DNA from: Epiperipatus broadwayi | Lineage: Eukaryota > Onychophora > Udeonychophora > Euonychophora > Peripatidae | Length of the DNA stretch: 64,000 bases | Direction: 5' to 3' | NCBI GenBank assembly: GCA_028023455.1 | Contig: JAQFVV010000282.1 | Span: 651,713 to 715,712 of the forward strand | Shown: piece by piece, positions 44,655-57,028 of the stretch | Position numbering within the stretch: the stretch's first letter is position 1 | How the letters are laid out: every line of letters starts with the position of its first letter | Position numbers and translations under genes: made by a program | The notes under the pieces: model-generated | Databases searched by the model: none | The model's input: only the letters and a program-made list of their open reading frames with translations | What the model was told of the DNA's origin: nothing

Positions 44655-44745
44655 AAAACAGGCAAAACTCTCTATACGGTAGTGCCACTCAGTGCAAGCC
44701 AGAGTAATCAATGGATGCCAGAAGAAATGGTGATCACATGATGTT
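44655..44745. repeat. Family A fragment
   Basis: GGCAAAACTCTCTATACGG, GTGCAAGCCAGAGTAATCAA, TGGATGCCAGAAG, then GGTGATCACATGATG. The ribozyme half is absent. Confidence 0.75.
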
Positions 44746-44749
44746 TTCA

Positions 44750-45400
44750 TATTGTGTTGTTCTATTAAAGAATTTAAGCATCTGTACTCCTAACAAATTA
44801 AAAAAAAAATCAAATATTTGCAAGTAATAAAAAAAAGAAATTGTAATTAATTCATCAAAACTTTAATATACTTTACAGGGAATTGTATGCCAATTTATTC
44901 ACCTGAGTTGCGCAATACAGATACTTATATAATCATGTCAAAGAACACACTGAAACCAAATCCATTTTCTTAGAGCATGAATCCAAACTTGGCCACAGCT
45001 TTGAGCCTACATCTTCCAGCATTGTCCAAATGTAATGATGCCAAATATAAAGTAAAAAAAGCCTGGCATATTGCCAAGTACAGACAAAAATGAATCCGGT
45101 GCCCCCCTTTCAAATGGCTTACATAAATGTACTTATTTACAATTCAAATTTTATGTGAATTCCCTGCCTTATTTATACTCTAATAAATATCACAAGTCCT
45201 CTTACAATCTGTGCTATGAGGATGGCTATTAAGTAGTCGAAAGCATGCTAAGTGTACCATGCGGTAATTGAAGGTTAAATTAAAGCCTTTCTCTATATAC
45301 TTTTGTACATATTTTTTGAATTAATTCATCACTAAATATTATATAATGATGGATATTCAAATTTTCAAAAGTCGTTATAAAACTAATTCATGTTATAAAA
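44750..45400. other. No recognisable gene
   Basis: Nothing beyond ordinary A+T-rich DNA was identified. Confidence 0.5.
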
Positions 45401-45404
45401 GCTC

Positions 45405-45495
45405 TGCACAGTTAGGGCAGTTGGTATAGTGTCTGATGTGGGATCGGGGGTCCCAGAATTGATTCTGAAGCTCGTACGTCTGGTATCAATCTTCT
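45405..45495 (+). repeat. tRNA-like SINE fragment, second type
   Basis: CTGCACAGTTAGGGCAGTTGG with TATAGTGTCTGATG resembles an A-box region, with a weak B-box (GAATTGATTCTG) 40 bp later. The same head begins at 63968 (CTGCACAGTTTGATGCAGTTGG) and is cut by the window edge. Confidence 0.5.
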
Positions 45496-46160
45496 TATGA
45501 ACTCCTGAGCAATTAAGCCATATATCTTATTTTTATGTATATATTATAAAATACAATAATAGGTAATAAGATAATAACCTTTACAATAAAAGTTATTTTT
45601 GATTTACTTTTATCATAGTTTCCTTAATGGGTTATAATAATAATAATAATAATGTAAAAGGCTGAAATCTTTGACAGATGCACCTTAAAAATGCATATAT
45701 GACAGCCAATCAGATGTAATAATGACTGCACAGGGAACTCTCAATTCAAAACACAAGGCAGAGATTTTACGAGAAAAAGATAGTTTCACTGTCTCCTCTA
45801 CTTAAATTTATATGTAAATAAGCCAATCACAAGCATTTTGAACCAAGAGCGTGAAGCTTTAAACCCCTCCACATTTAATTCACTAAATAATACATTAGTA
45901 ATGAAAACAAAGTTGAATCCAACTTAAAATATTAATCCCCACACATACACTCACACATAAATTTTGGAGCTATTTTGATTCGTTATTCTTTTGAATTAAC
46001 TCTTTATTGACTTAATGAAACATTTATTTATTTCAAAATTAAATATTTAAATTTCTTTCTATCAAATAGTTTTTTTCTGTCTACTTTATAAGTGTAGTAA
46101 CATGTAATCCTTGATTCTCATCAGGAAAGGAAAAGGGATTCTAAACTTAATACTTTATTT
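45496..46160. other. No recognisable gene
   Basis: Contains an (AAT)n run near 45640. No coding or shared repeats seen. Confidence 0.5.
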
Positions 46161-46164
46161 TAAA

Positions 46165-46400
46165 TAAACAGAGCAAAACTCTCCATACAGTAGTGCCACC
46201 TGTGCTAAACAGAATAATCAATGGATTCCAGAAGGCTAGTGCATAAAATCCCTATCTAATGCCTACTCATCCAATATCCCCAGACTAGTTTCTGTCTTGT
46301 GGCCTTCGTCAGTGAGGAGCTTTGGATCTGAGAGCACTGCATCTAGATCTTAGGATCTAATGCAACCCTCTAGCAACCACCTTTTTTTCTCTACTTAACT
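46165..46400 (-). repeat. Family A repeat, left half of an inverted pair
   Basis: Minus orientation by the ribozyme. It faces the copy at 46480-46665 across about 80 bp. Confidence 0.88.
46277..46318 (-). ncRNA. Hammerhead-like motif, family A (variant stem II)
   Basis: Minus strand: TCCTCA / TGGGGA stem I, core CTGACGA (position 7 is free to vary), GGC CACAA GAC (one mismatch in stem II), GAAAC, TA, GTC. Confidence 0.55.
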
Positions 46401-46479
46401 GCAAAACTATGAGAATGAAATTGGAAAACACAAAAAATATTTTCAATCTAAGCTCAATAGCTTATATAGTCATATGGGT

Positions 46480-46665
46480 CTCAGTACTCTCAGATCCAAA
46501 GCTCCTCACTGAAGAAGGCCACAAGCCAGAAATTAGTCTGGGGATATTGGATGAGTAGGCATTAGATGGGGATTTTATGCACAAGCCTTCTGGCATCCAT
46601 TCATTACTCTGTTTAGCACAGGTGGCAATACTGTATGGAGAGTTTTGCTCTGTTTATCAACAATT
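46480..46665 (+). repeat. Family A repeat, right half of an inverted pair
   Basis: Plus orientation, from TCTCAGATCCAAAGCTCC to GGAGAGTTTTGCTCTG. Confidence 0.88.
46503..46544 (+). ncRNA. Hammerhead-like motif, family A
   Basis: TCCTCA / TGGGGA stem I, core CTGAAGA (46509-46515), A, GGC CACAA GCC, A, GAAAT (the C of stem III is T, leaving a U-G pair), TA, GTC (46536-46538). Confidence 0.55.
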
Positions 46666-47430
46666 AATGTGCTAGTATAGGAAATGTGATCATGTGATAC
46701 TTTATTTTACTTGATACTATTTTAATGACTAAATTTAAGAAATAATATATATATTAAACAATGGTTTTCAAATATAATTAACAAAATAAGACTCAAAATT
46801 TAATAAACCAATAGAATTCATCTTTTGACTATATAAGTTGTCTTGACAACAGATTCTCGATTATATTGGTTTATTTAACTAGGGCTGTTATTCCATAATA
46901 TATATATTGCTTTATAAACAGACGAATAAAAGAATTTTGTTAATGAACTTGATCCAAACAATTTGCAAATATATGCAATAACTTATCAAAGTGACTAATA
47001 TTTTAATAATTAAATAATACCAAATAGAAGTATAAATAGATATAAAATAATTAATCATTTAAAATGATTCGAATGTTAGTACTGTATTTTGAATGGTAAT
47101 GTGTTTACAAAGACCTAATTGTATAAAATGATTTAAAGATGAAATTAAAATGCCAATTGCCTTTAAGAATTTAATAAAATTAATTTTATTTGATTTTACT
47201 TATATTATTTTTAAAATTGATAATTGACCTAAGTCGCTCGTTAAAGAGTAAAAATCAATTTCTTGACATAAATTTTGATATTTAATTAACAGTGTTCTTT
47301 CTAAATATTAATAAAAATAATTTAATTTGCAATATTATCTCTCGATGTACAATATTGTTTTAATACGTGAATATATATATATATATGTTAGTGCATAATT
47401 ATTCTTTTAGAAAAACGCAATATTTTGCAT
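46666..47430. other. No recognisable gene
   Basis: A+T-rich DNA without identified features. Confidence 0.5.
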
Positions 47431-47434
47431 ACAC

Positions 47435-47535
47435 CAGTTAAAAAAATAAAAGACATGTGACTTTATTGCTCATGAGTTCATAAAAAGTTCGAGTGCCAAA
47501 ATCGTCCCTGCAAACCATGCCGGGCACATGTGTCC
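47435..47535. repeat. Family D repeat, copy 1
   Basis: GAGTTCATAAAAAGTTCGAG with TGCCA, then GGGCACATGTGTCCCT, matches 58365-58520 (GAGTTCATAAAAAGTTTGAA, TGCCA, GGGCATGTCT). Confidence 0.6.
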
Positions 47536-47784
47536 CTAATTTTAGCTAACAAAGTATTTCAATAAGATAAATAAGAATTTTCCATAATTTGATAAGTTTA
47601 ATGAACTACGATTTTTAATATTTAAAACTTTATATTCCTTTCTTCCTTAAATCTGTTAACTTGAGATTATAATACTTAATAATTTAATTTCAATTTTCTT
47701 ATCTTATTTTACCCTTAGGGTAAGCTATTGTTGCATTTATGAAGAATTCTAAAAATTACCATGACCTGTGATCATTTCTATATA

Positions 47785-47870
47785 TATATTGTGAGAGTAC
47801 GTAATACTCCTCACAATATATATATATTGTGAGAGTACGTCAAACTCGTCACATATATATAAAATACAAC
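47785..47870. repeat. Short duplicated hairpin in (AT)n
   Basis: Two direct copies of ATTGTGAGAGTACGT, each facing ACT.(G/C)TCACA, inside TATATA runs. Confidence 0.75.
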
Positions 47871-47899
47871 ACATGCCTATCCTGAATATTATTGTTAAC

Positions 47900-47975
47900 A
47901 AAAATCATTAAAAATACTTGGGTTTTATTCCTGCAACTTAGGAAAGATAAAACAACTTTTCACATACATGATAAT
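47900..47975. repeat. Family H half copy
   Basis: ATACTTGGGTTTTATTCCTG, CAACTTAGGAAAGATA, ACAACTTTTCACATACAT equals one arm of the palindrome at 48965 in inverted orientation. Confidence 0.65.
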
Positions 47976-48109
47976 GGCGTAATCTTACGATCGTTAAATA
48001 AACCTGGATTTTTTTTCTCGTCGAAAAACGTGTTTTTGAACGTGCACAAAACATGTTTTAAAACGTGGCAGCCAAAACTATTATATACGTGCGTTTTTGG
48101 AGATTGCTA

Positions 48110-48960
48110 GTTCAAAAGTCTGTTGTTTACATTTTAAAGTTACTTATTGTTATTGTGAATTTGTTTTATCATTTTTAATTTCAACTTCGTTATTTACTTG
48201 TTCGTTTTGATTTTGGGTTTTTTTTTCAATTTCAACTTTGTTATTGACTTCTTTGTCGAAAAACCATCTGATCAAAGTGCTGCAATTTACAATTATTCTT
48301 CTATTTTTTTAATTCAATTAATACATTAACTTTTCTACTCAAAGTGCTGCAATTTACAAACTTTTTTCTTTACTAATTGAATAAATAAGTTGATTTTGTT
48401 AGTACTGTTGCTTCCTTTTTTATTTGGATGTCATCCATTTAAAAAAAACACAATTGCCATTTGTTTATTCCGATTGCTTGGCGAAATTCCATTTCAGCAG
48501 TACTGCACAATCATGTGCTTCACAAGCATTTTGGAGAACGAGGCTGACAATCACCATTTTGTATGCAAGAATTCCATTCCATGATTTCAACTATACCAGA
48601 TGTTCTATTTCAAATTTCAGTAAATAGTCTCTCTCTGTGTGTATGTTTAATGTTTTGTGATGTGATTTTAAAAACTATTTGTACAAATTTCGGTATTATT
48701 CTTTGTTGAAAATCAATCAATTCAATTTAGTTTGAAAGTGTTATTTGCATAAGTGTATATTTCATTGAATAGTTTCTTTTTGACTTTTAGAAAGATATAT
48801 TTGTGTTGGGTTAATCTCGTGCAGAAAAACGGATCACATATGGCTTCATTTCTAGACGACTTTTTTAAATTGATAGAATAAAGTGTGAAGATTTGGTCAT
48901 TTGCATCCATTGCATACAAGTACATGTATATCTCCTATAATATTATTTTTTATGTATTTT
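48110..48960. other. No firm gene
   Basis: 48424-48627 (plus) holds a 67-codon open frame in slightly less A+T-rich DNA; it resembles nothing I know. No other feature. Confidence 0.45.
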
Positions 48961-48964
48961 TCTA

Positions 48965-49152
48965 AAACTATTGGGTATTATTTCTGCAACCAAGGAAAAA
49001 AAGGAGGATTTTTCACATTCGTATCAACGCATTGCTAACTTTTTAATGTTTGATATTGCCAAAATAACATCATTAAAAAGTTAGCAGTGTATTGATATAA
49101 ATGTGAAAAGTTGTACTATCTTTCTTTGGTTGCAGGAATAATACCCAAGTAC
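48965..49152. repeat. Palindrome, family H
   Basis: ATTGGGTATTATTTCTGCAA, CCAAGGAAA, TTTTTCACATTCGTATCAA, GCATTGCTAACTTTTTAATG and the inverted complement ending GGTTGCAGGAATAATACCCA; arms about 85 bp. Confidence 0.85.
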
Positions 49153-49154
49153 CA

Positions 49155-50100
49155 AAATTTTAGTATTGATTTATGTATTAATAATCGTGTACAAATTAGT
49201 CATTAAAAATTATAACTTAACGATTTATTAACTATACTGATATGTAGATAATCACCTTGTAAAAGAATTACATATAAGCCCTAAAATTATTAAAGGAAAG
49301 AAATAAATATTAAATTTTAACTTTGGTTCTAATTCATTCATTAAATATACAAATAATAAAATGACATCATAATTGACACAAGAAAAACATGAACTAAAAT
49401 CGACAAGAGATATAGAACGGTTAACAAAAAAGAGAAATAATTTTTTTTTCTTCCTTTTGAAAATAAAAAGGGAGACTTAAATACAATTCTGATTTGTCAC
49501 AAAGATTGAAATAAAATATAAATTCTGAACCACTATTCAGAATCAATTCGACAACAATCAGAAAATTATCAAATTTCCAAAGAGGAAAACAATTTCGGAA
49601 ATAAACAGGAAACCGTGCTTACCAATACAGATTAAATTTTACCTACATAAAAGTACATTTTACAAATACCATCAAGAAAATCTCTTTTGGTAATCCTATT
49701 GAAGCTGAATATTAAAAGAAATTAATTACTTCATTAGTAATTTTAAATAACATTCGAACATGACTATCTAACAATGGTCGGCTAGAGGGGAAAAACGTTG
49801 TGGAGATGGAATGTTAATTATACTTCTATAATATCAAATCTAACTTCAATGAAAATCAAATCTATCTGCCAATAATAAACAAATAAGAAATGAATTGTTA
49901 CAAACTTTAGGAAATCCTTGGATGGAAATAAGTATCACAAATGGAGGAATGAAGTTGCCATCTGGATACTTCAAACAATAGCATTCGTACATGGATTTGT
50001 ACATATTAAAAAATGAAAAAGAAAGGATCTTTAAAGTGGAAAGTTATTCCATCCATTGATCTAAATCATTTCTAAATTAATTCTAGGCTCAACTACATAT
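49155..50100. other. No recognisable gene
   Basis: A+T-rich DNA, purine-rich on the plus strand around 49320-49700. No coding block. Confidence 0.5.
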
Positions 50101-50104
50101 ATAT

Positions 50105-50350
50105 ATTGTACCGGTCAAAATAGTATGCTCACTTAACAAGATTCAAATCCTAAGCAAAAGTACCTCGAATCCGATCATGCTCGAGATACACAGGTCTGGA
50201 GCAATCCTGAATTCTAATCTATTTGCCTATTCTTCGAATCTTTGACCCACTGAACAACAATTCTGATGACACAGTAAAATTATTTTAAATCCGTGCCCAT
50301 AAGCAAAGCGGTAGAGCATAAGATCAGACTGATGATGATGATCGAGATTG
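50105..50350. repeat. Family E repeat, copy 3
   Basis: ACCGGTCAAAATAGT ... GTACCTCGAATCCGATC ... TTTAAATCCGTGCCCATAA, then the A-box-like AGCAAAGCGGTAGAGC, the best of the three copies. Confidence 0.6.
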
Positions 50351-51190
50351 GAGTAGCCTAGGAATTACATCTATTATAGTTATTTATTAATGCTAAGCTC
50401 TTAGCTAAAGAAAATAGTTCTAAATATTAACTAGAAATTAATTAAAAAACGACAAACCAGGATTTACATGAAATTATATTTTTAATAAATATTAAACAAA
50501 TGCATATATATATATTACAAAAGATTAAGAAAACGCATGTATGTTTTACCAACTAGTTTCACGTTTGGGACAATATTGTTTATTTACAAGACTTGGGAAT
50601 TTGTTGTATAAAATCCCCTCTATCACTCATTTAATAAATATAATTTTACAAATACAATTTTATAGTGTTTTATAACTTGTGCAGAGTTAATAAGCTAATA
50701 TAAGAAAACTTTTGCTACAAAACATCGTGGATGCCGAAAATAAATATAAAAGATCGTGACAGTTTTGACAGTAAATGATTTATTTAATAATGGGCAAAAA
50801 TATATGATTTCAATCATGTATTTCTTAGGAGAACCACTATTTATACTTTTATTCGCATTGTTTGGCAAAGACGTCTCTTAGAAATAAGAAACAAACAATG
50901 CGCTTTATTTACGAGAGTAAGTTATGCAATCATTAATATAAATTAGATTTATGTATATGGGAATCGATAACAGTTTTTAAAAGAAAGCAGCTTAACTCAA
51001 TGAACTAAATGTATTTTTACGAAATGAATCATTATCTTTAACACATCATTGCGACTTACTAAAGATTAGGTGGACGGTGCTTAAATTAAAGACAGGAGTA
51101 ACGGTACTAGCATACAATTAAAGAAATCTGGCCTTCATGGCATTTGTGGATATTTTATCATTTTAAAAGAGTATTTGAAACAAACTTAGA
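50351..51190. other. No recognisable gene
   Basis: A+T-rich DNA with a TATATATA run near 50503. Nothing shared with other parts was seen. Confidence 0.5.
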
Positions 51191-51196
51191 TTGGAT

Positions 51197-51349
51197 ATGT
51201 CCGCACATTCTGGCGAAGCGATATCGAAAGGAGAGGCTGAGTTTGAGATCTCAGATCTGGGTATGCTATCAGTCGCAGCACACAAACCTCGTAAACTTTA
51301 TGTTCCACAGGAAGCATTGTACCTGATTACGAACGATTTTGAAAAGTAG
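51197..51349 (+). CDS. Small hypothetical open frame (50 codons)
   Basis: ATG to TAG, beginning MSAHSGEAISKGEAEFEISD and ending LYLITNDFEK, in a patch of about 200 bp clearly richer in G+C than its surroundings. An overlapping 60-codon frame (51144-51326) exists in another phase. No family is recognised. It could be a short gene, an exon piece, or an old insertion; no splice or promoter signals decide it. Confidence 0.2.
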   Translation: MSAHSGEAISKGEAEFEISDLGMLSVAAHKPRKLYVPQEALYLITNDFEK

Positions 51350-54300
51350 GATGGGAGCTTTAGATGTTCCCAATGACTAAACAATCGAGAAATGGAGAAG
51401 ATAAAATATCAGAATAAAGGAAATGTATGCCAGCAACATTATTGGACATGAATATAATTTTATAACATAATTTTCATATAATATTATTTTAGAACTTGGA
51501 AATTGTCTAACCTCTTGCACAATAATCTGTTTTTCAATTCTGAGTCATTTAACAAATCATAATGAATAATAACTTTTATTTATATTACTAAGCTAATAAA
51601 ATTTATATTTGAATTCGATTCCCATATACGTATTAATTAAAGAATTTAGCCCTCCGGGCGATGGTAAGGAAAGGTAGAATTTTATATTAGGTGTCACAAT
51701 CTTTTATAAAGGCAACTAAACAACAAAATAAAATAAGCATCCACAATAAAATACTTTTAGGTATACAACCAACCTAGCGAATGATTTCTATTTTAAATAA
51801 ACAAATGAATATAATTTTACTAATGAATTTAATTAAAGTCGCGAGATTGATTGATACCGACATATTAGAGAAAATAATATATATATTAAACAAAATAAGT
51901 TGTATACATTTAATTGAGCTGCATAAAGTTATATAAACATAAATTAAGCATGAAAGCAATGTATATTTAGAATTACACAAGTATTAATAAAGGATTATAG
52001 AGAGAGAGTTTATGAGCAAATTTAGCAGAAACTTATAAATCAATATATAAATTAAGATACGAAAGTTGAACTATAGATTACAAATTAAAAAAGTATTGAC
52101 TTATGAAGGTAGTTCTATGGTAAAAGGTTACCTAAGGAAAAATAGCATAGCAGTGTCATTAGCAATCAGCAGTCGGGAGCAATCATGTATGGTCGGCCGG
52201 ATGGAACATGGCAATTGCAGGCAGACAGTTCTACAAGAGAAGAGAAAAGTGCTTCTTTTCTACTCACAGTTCATAGCACTGAACTTCTCTTGACTTCTTA
52301 AAATGTTAAGCTCTTAAAACACTTCGAAAGTAACTGACTGAAAAGTAACTAAACTTTACTCTTTTGTTCTATGGGCCTTTTTTTCCACCTTAATCCCGCC
52401 AAGAATGCAATTTCAGTTGCCCACAGCTATCTCTTAATTAAAAAAAACATGTTTGATTAGTAAAATATTTAATTAACAAAATAAAACAGATAAGGCTGGA
52501 AATACCATTTTAGCTATTTTTAGAGATTTGAAAACAACTAAAAAAGAATTTTAATTAAGATTTATAATTTTAATTAATGAAAACAGTCTGACTATAGATA
52601 AAGATAATTTCAGTATTTCAAGCCCTCCCCATTTTTCTTTGTTGTTACATTCCACTAGTTTAATTAAATACACATATATAAAAAGATATTTACAATTATA
52701 TAAAGAAAACATCTAATTTTCAGCAATAAATAATAAAATTATTGCTTTGTTCATATATATATATATATACGCATCACTCACACTGCTGTTTTACTTTGCT
52801 AAATATTTTATTAATGTTTTTAGATCATAATGCATACAGTGTGTGGGTGAATGGCATATATTTACAGTGAGGTCTGAATTGCAGGCCCCATAGTAGGTTA
52901 GTGTAGATGGTTAAGCATGAAGCTCGATGATGATTAGACATCGACTGCTTCAATATATATATATGATTCTCTTATATTTTTTATTCTTTTTCCTCTTAAT
53001 AATAGGGCAAGCATCATTCAACTCTAATATAGTTATTAAAATTCTTATTAATAAAATGTAAAGATAAAGTTCCCAAGGCAAATTAATAACATTGTGACTA
53101 TCTTTAGAGCAAAAGTGTAAGACTAATTACTCTATCTAAATTTAGTTATACATACTACGACAATTATAATGTTATATTATAAGTGTAATTTGTTTGTTAT
53201 AATTAATATATTAATTAAATTTTTGTTTTGTTATTCGGAATGAATGATTAACATTCTGGTATAAGTGATCTATTCCATCATATGTTAAAGTCAAGAATAG
53301 ACTTCAAAATAAATAATATTTATAAGTTATATCCATGTAATATGACATCCTGGAAATAGGAAAGTCCATTATAAAATAGTGTAATGGTATACATTTGCCG
53401 TTACATTATTTTAAAATCAAAATTAAAGGGGAAAAAGATTGGTAAATAAAATTGATATATTAAAAAAGGAAAAGAAAATTTTAAAAGTTATTTAAACTAA
53501 TATATATAATTGCACAGATGGAAAACTATTAAATAATTACTTAAAAGTCAAAGTAAAAATCTAAAGATAAAGATTAGTATTTTTTTTAAAAAAGTAATGT
53601 TAAAGAAAATAAAAATGTTAATTAGTTTCTATTTAAAAATCATGTTTAAATCTTGGAAGAATGGAAATGATTGTTCTATTAAAATGTAATAAATGTAAAG
53701 CAAATGAGCCCTTGGGGTACTTAAATGATGGAAAAATCAGATAAATAAGAATTAAAGATTATGGTGTTTTCTGCTTTGGAGCAGACTGACCAATGCAATT
53801 ACCAACAAACACACAACCCAGCAAGGAAATCCATCAGGGCAATATGATCAGAGTAACATCAGGAGCAATCAATCTGAAGAATTAGTGATAAGGGAGATGA
53901 GATACTACAAAAATGAAATAATTGAATTTAGGACTATTGATCTACTATAAACTGCAGCTGTATTGCAGACTCCATGATGTAGGAGTCTTGCAATAGATTT
54001 AGTTTCCTTTGTTTGCACCAGCTGAAGTGGCCTCCCAATGACGGTTCCTGAAAGAATGGCTAGAAGCAGTTCCATCCCCAAGGAGAACAATGCGCAACTG
54101 TTATATCTAGAATGGACTTCCATAAACCTGCTAAAATCTGGAGTTCATCAAGACTGACTGGGAAGTATAAACTTTTATCAATATGAACTTTTAAATAGAT
54201 TTCTTAAATACGCGTAAGCTATGTGTAACTTCTAAGTGAACTCTTATCTGACAGCAAAAGAACTCTAAATTAGTTATTAATATTTTTATGTATAATGTTT

Positions 54301-54394
54301 GCTATCATTTATTTCCATTTCAATTAACTAAATTATTAAATTTAGAGTTGTGTAGATGGCTGCATAGAGTTGTTAAGTTTAGATTAGATTATGT
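51350..54394. other. No firm gene
   Basis: Two patches (52080-52290 and 53760-54130) are less A+T-rich and hold short open frames (75 codons plus, 72 codons minus) of no recognised family. 52900 has a (TA)n-flanked stretch. The remaining DNA is featureless. Confidence 0.45.
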
Positions 54395-55232
54395 GGGGTT
54401 AATTTTGGACTAGTTGCTTCATAGTTAAATTGAGGCTGGTGGGGGGGGGGATGCACAGCATTTTATATCAATGTAATCTGAACCATGTTAGCATACAGGG
54501 CATCAATCCCAAATGAATGCATGGCCCAAAAGTGCAGCCATCATGTTGTTATTGGTGAGAGAGGTATTCCCTCCACCACTTGATTTATTATGCTCTATGG
54601 ATAGGGACTATAAGATGGTGAGAACCACTCTTCCATATAGAGCATTTCATTTCTCAATATTTTTATATATGATTCCTTCACCAGACAGATGCACATTCCT
54701 GTACGGGGTAAGGATCACTTTAATAATATCATGCTACAGACGCACATTCCTGCCAGCATAGTTTTATGTTAACATTTTCATGCTGTATTGATTATGTTTG
54801 TATATCAGGAAGCTAGCATTGGTTTAATTGTGAACTTTTAGTAGAGGTTAAATGTTTTGATACTTAACATTATAAAATATTAAATTGTATAAAAATTTCC
54901 ATCTGTGCAAATTACAAAAAAAATATCGGAATTTAAATATAAAATAATGTTAATAATCAAATCCTCAAATTTGTTTTTATATACGTGCATAATAAATTTT
55001 GTGCTATTAGTACTGGCAGTGATTTATTATTTTATCTTTATCAATAATACTTTGAAATATATAATTAAAAATACGTTTAAAAATTTATATTATAAGACTC
55101 AGCTGACTAGGGGTTTCATCGAATGAAAGTTGGATCTTTTCCCAAGTTGTATCTGCCTACTATATAAATTTTCTAGGTTCTAATAGCCTGGTGGCACCCT
55201 GTATGGCAGATAGGGAAAGAGCCTCTGTCTGA
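54395..55232 (+). repeat. Family F repeat, copy 2
   Basis: Collinear with 29047-29925 (see there). A poly-G run (about 54441-54450) interrupts it. The B-box-like AGGTTCTAATAGCC end is retained; the A-box part is diverged. Confidence 0.7.
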
Positions 55233-55524
55233 CTGTTATAATAGAGATCACTAATTGGATGAATAGCAAGTTTATTTCATCTTATAATATTAAATCATTT
55301 CATTCAGGTAATCAAATGATCATCCATCCTAATGACAGTTTACTATATATAGAGAAGTGAAAATGAAGGATGATCATATTTATTTCATTTTACATGTTTC
55401 TTTTTTATAACTTATATTATGTTACATTGAGTTATGAATATAGTTTATTATTTATATGATTTTATTAAACATTAGTTAAGGGCTGAGTTTTGAGTTAATA
55501 TTTTAGATCTATTGTCTGAATATT

Positions 55525-55640
55525 CTAGCTCCTCACTAGGGTGAGCCATAAGTTCGAAACCAATTGGTCTGGGGATAAGAAAATTCTGGATAGAGATTTT
55601 AAACATTTTCTCTTACTGCACTTATTAATAACAGCTTGAT
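55525..55640 (+). repeat. Family A relative with a longer stem III
   Basis: TCCTCA (55530-55535), a broken core CTAGGGTGA, GCCATAAG, then TTCGAAAC, and CAATTG before GTC (55567-55569) and TGGGGA (55570-55575). ACC / GGU makes a three-pair stem III in place of the one-pair form of other copies. Downstream GATAGAGATTTTA matches the family. Confidence 0.55.
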
Positions 55641-56865
55641 TGAACTATTGGTACGCCCTCTATATTGCATTTTTGTAAATACAAGCTTTTTATAAAGTAA
55701 TGTCATATTATATATGACTTGTTTTATTGATTATTATAATTATATTCATAATTTTTATCTATTTTGCAATTCATCACATTACCATATATTGTACAAACAT
55801 GTAACTGGTATATAAGCAGCATATAATCATATCCCTGAACTAGAACTCGTGTATGTTCTTCCTAAGTTCGAATTCCATGGAATAATGAGAAGAGATTAGA
55901 GAGTACAAGAAATAGACAAATAAGATGAATTTCCTACTATTTTAATATGATAATTTCCTAATTATATTGATGAAATAACTTATATTATTCCATTGCTTAT
56001 AGTATTTGATGATTAAGTTATTTTTGTTTGTCTATACACATGTTCAATCTGTCATAAATGCCCTTTCCATTGCAATATTACTTTAAACTAACAGATAATC
56101 AAATGTTGGTAAAGTGCATTTATGTCATCCCGTTACAATATATATATATAATGACTTATTTTCAAAATAAATGTTAAGTTGCTAAAAAAAAATTATACTT
56201 TTTAGTAACAAATCTTTGTTTGATTGGACATTTCACTCGTATTGTTTGGATTATTATCCTAACACTATGTGTTTGAAAATTTTTATAATTTGATGATTTC
56301 TTGATTTAGAAGGTTATGTTCTAACGTAATTCTGAAGCTTCCTCATCGCATTAAACTGCGTTATATCATTTTGATACCTGTAAATACCACATATAGAATT
56401 TAATTTAGGTGGATTCTGGTCAATTAACATTTGGTAGAATAAATTCTTTCTATTATAAGTTGAACAACTTATACAGGATCTTTAAATGTCAATGAGACTT
56501 CCAGCACCTTTTGGAAGCAAAATTCATTCCATGATTACAGCTTTAAAGAAGGGTTTAAAAATATTTTTTTTACATGTGAGTGTGTTTGTGTGTAATATTA
56601 ATTTAACTATTAAGTAATGTGTAACTTATTGCTATACGAAGTTTTAGTAAAATTATAGAAACATGTTTTTAGTTAATGCCAAAGAATAATGACATCAGAA
56701 ATACGCAGAATGACCAACAAAATATGACTTTGTGTTTTCCTGAAGGTTTGTGATGATGGTGTTCTATTTCCATCATCTAATATGTGTATTGAATGTATTT
56801 AGATAAAATTAACTTTATTTAAATATTCCAAATATATTCAACTGTTAGTAATAGCACATCAAACA
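55641..56865. other. No recognisable gene
   Basis: A+T-rich DNA with a TATATATA run near 56140. No feature identified. Confidence 0.5.
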
Positions 56866-56869
56866 GGTT

Positions 56870-57028
56870 AGTATATGCACAACGTTTCGAGAGGTATTAC
56901 TCTCCCCTCTTCTTCAGCTGTTGCTGGCCTGACCAGTGACAGTACTAGCATAGGATTCGAACCTGGGTCCTTAGATTCTTCATTATTGAATTTTAAGGTA
57001 ATGCTCCAACTGAGCCATCCTGCCAAAG
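56870..57028 (-). mobile_element. tRNA-derived SINE with hammerhead-like tail
   Basis: The minus strand starts with a tRNA-like head: GCAGGATGGCTCAGTTGGAG (A-box TGGCTCAGTTGG) and CCAGGTTCGAATCC (B-box, about 56965-56952), spaced as in a tRNA. The body then leads to CTGAAGA (56917-56911), a hairpin AGAGG..CCTCT, C and GAAACG (56889-56884), then TTGTGCATATACTAACC. The A and B boxes are near consensus, so Pol III transcription is plausible. Confidence 0.7.
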
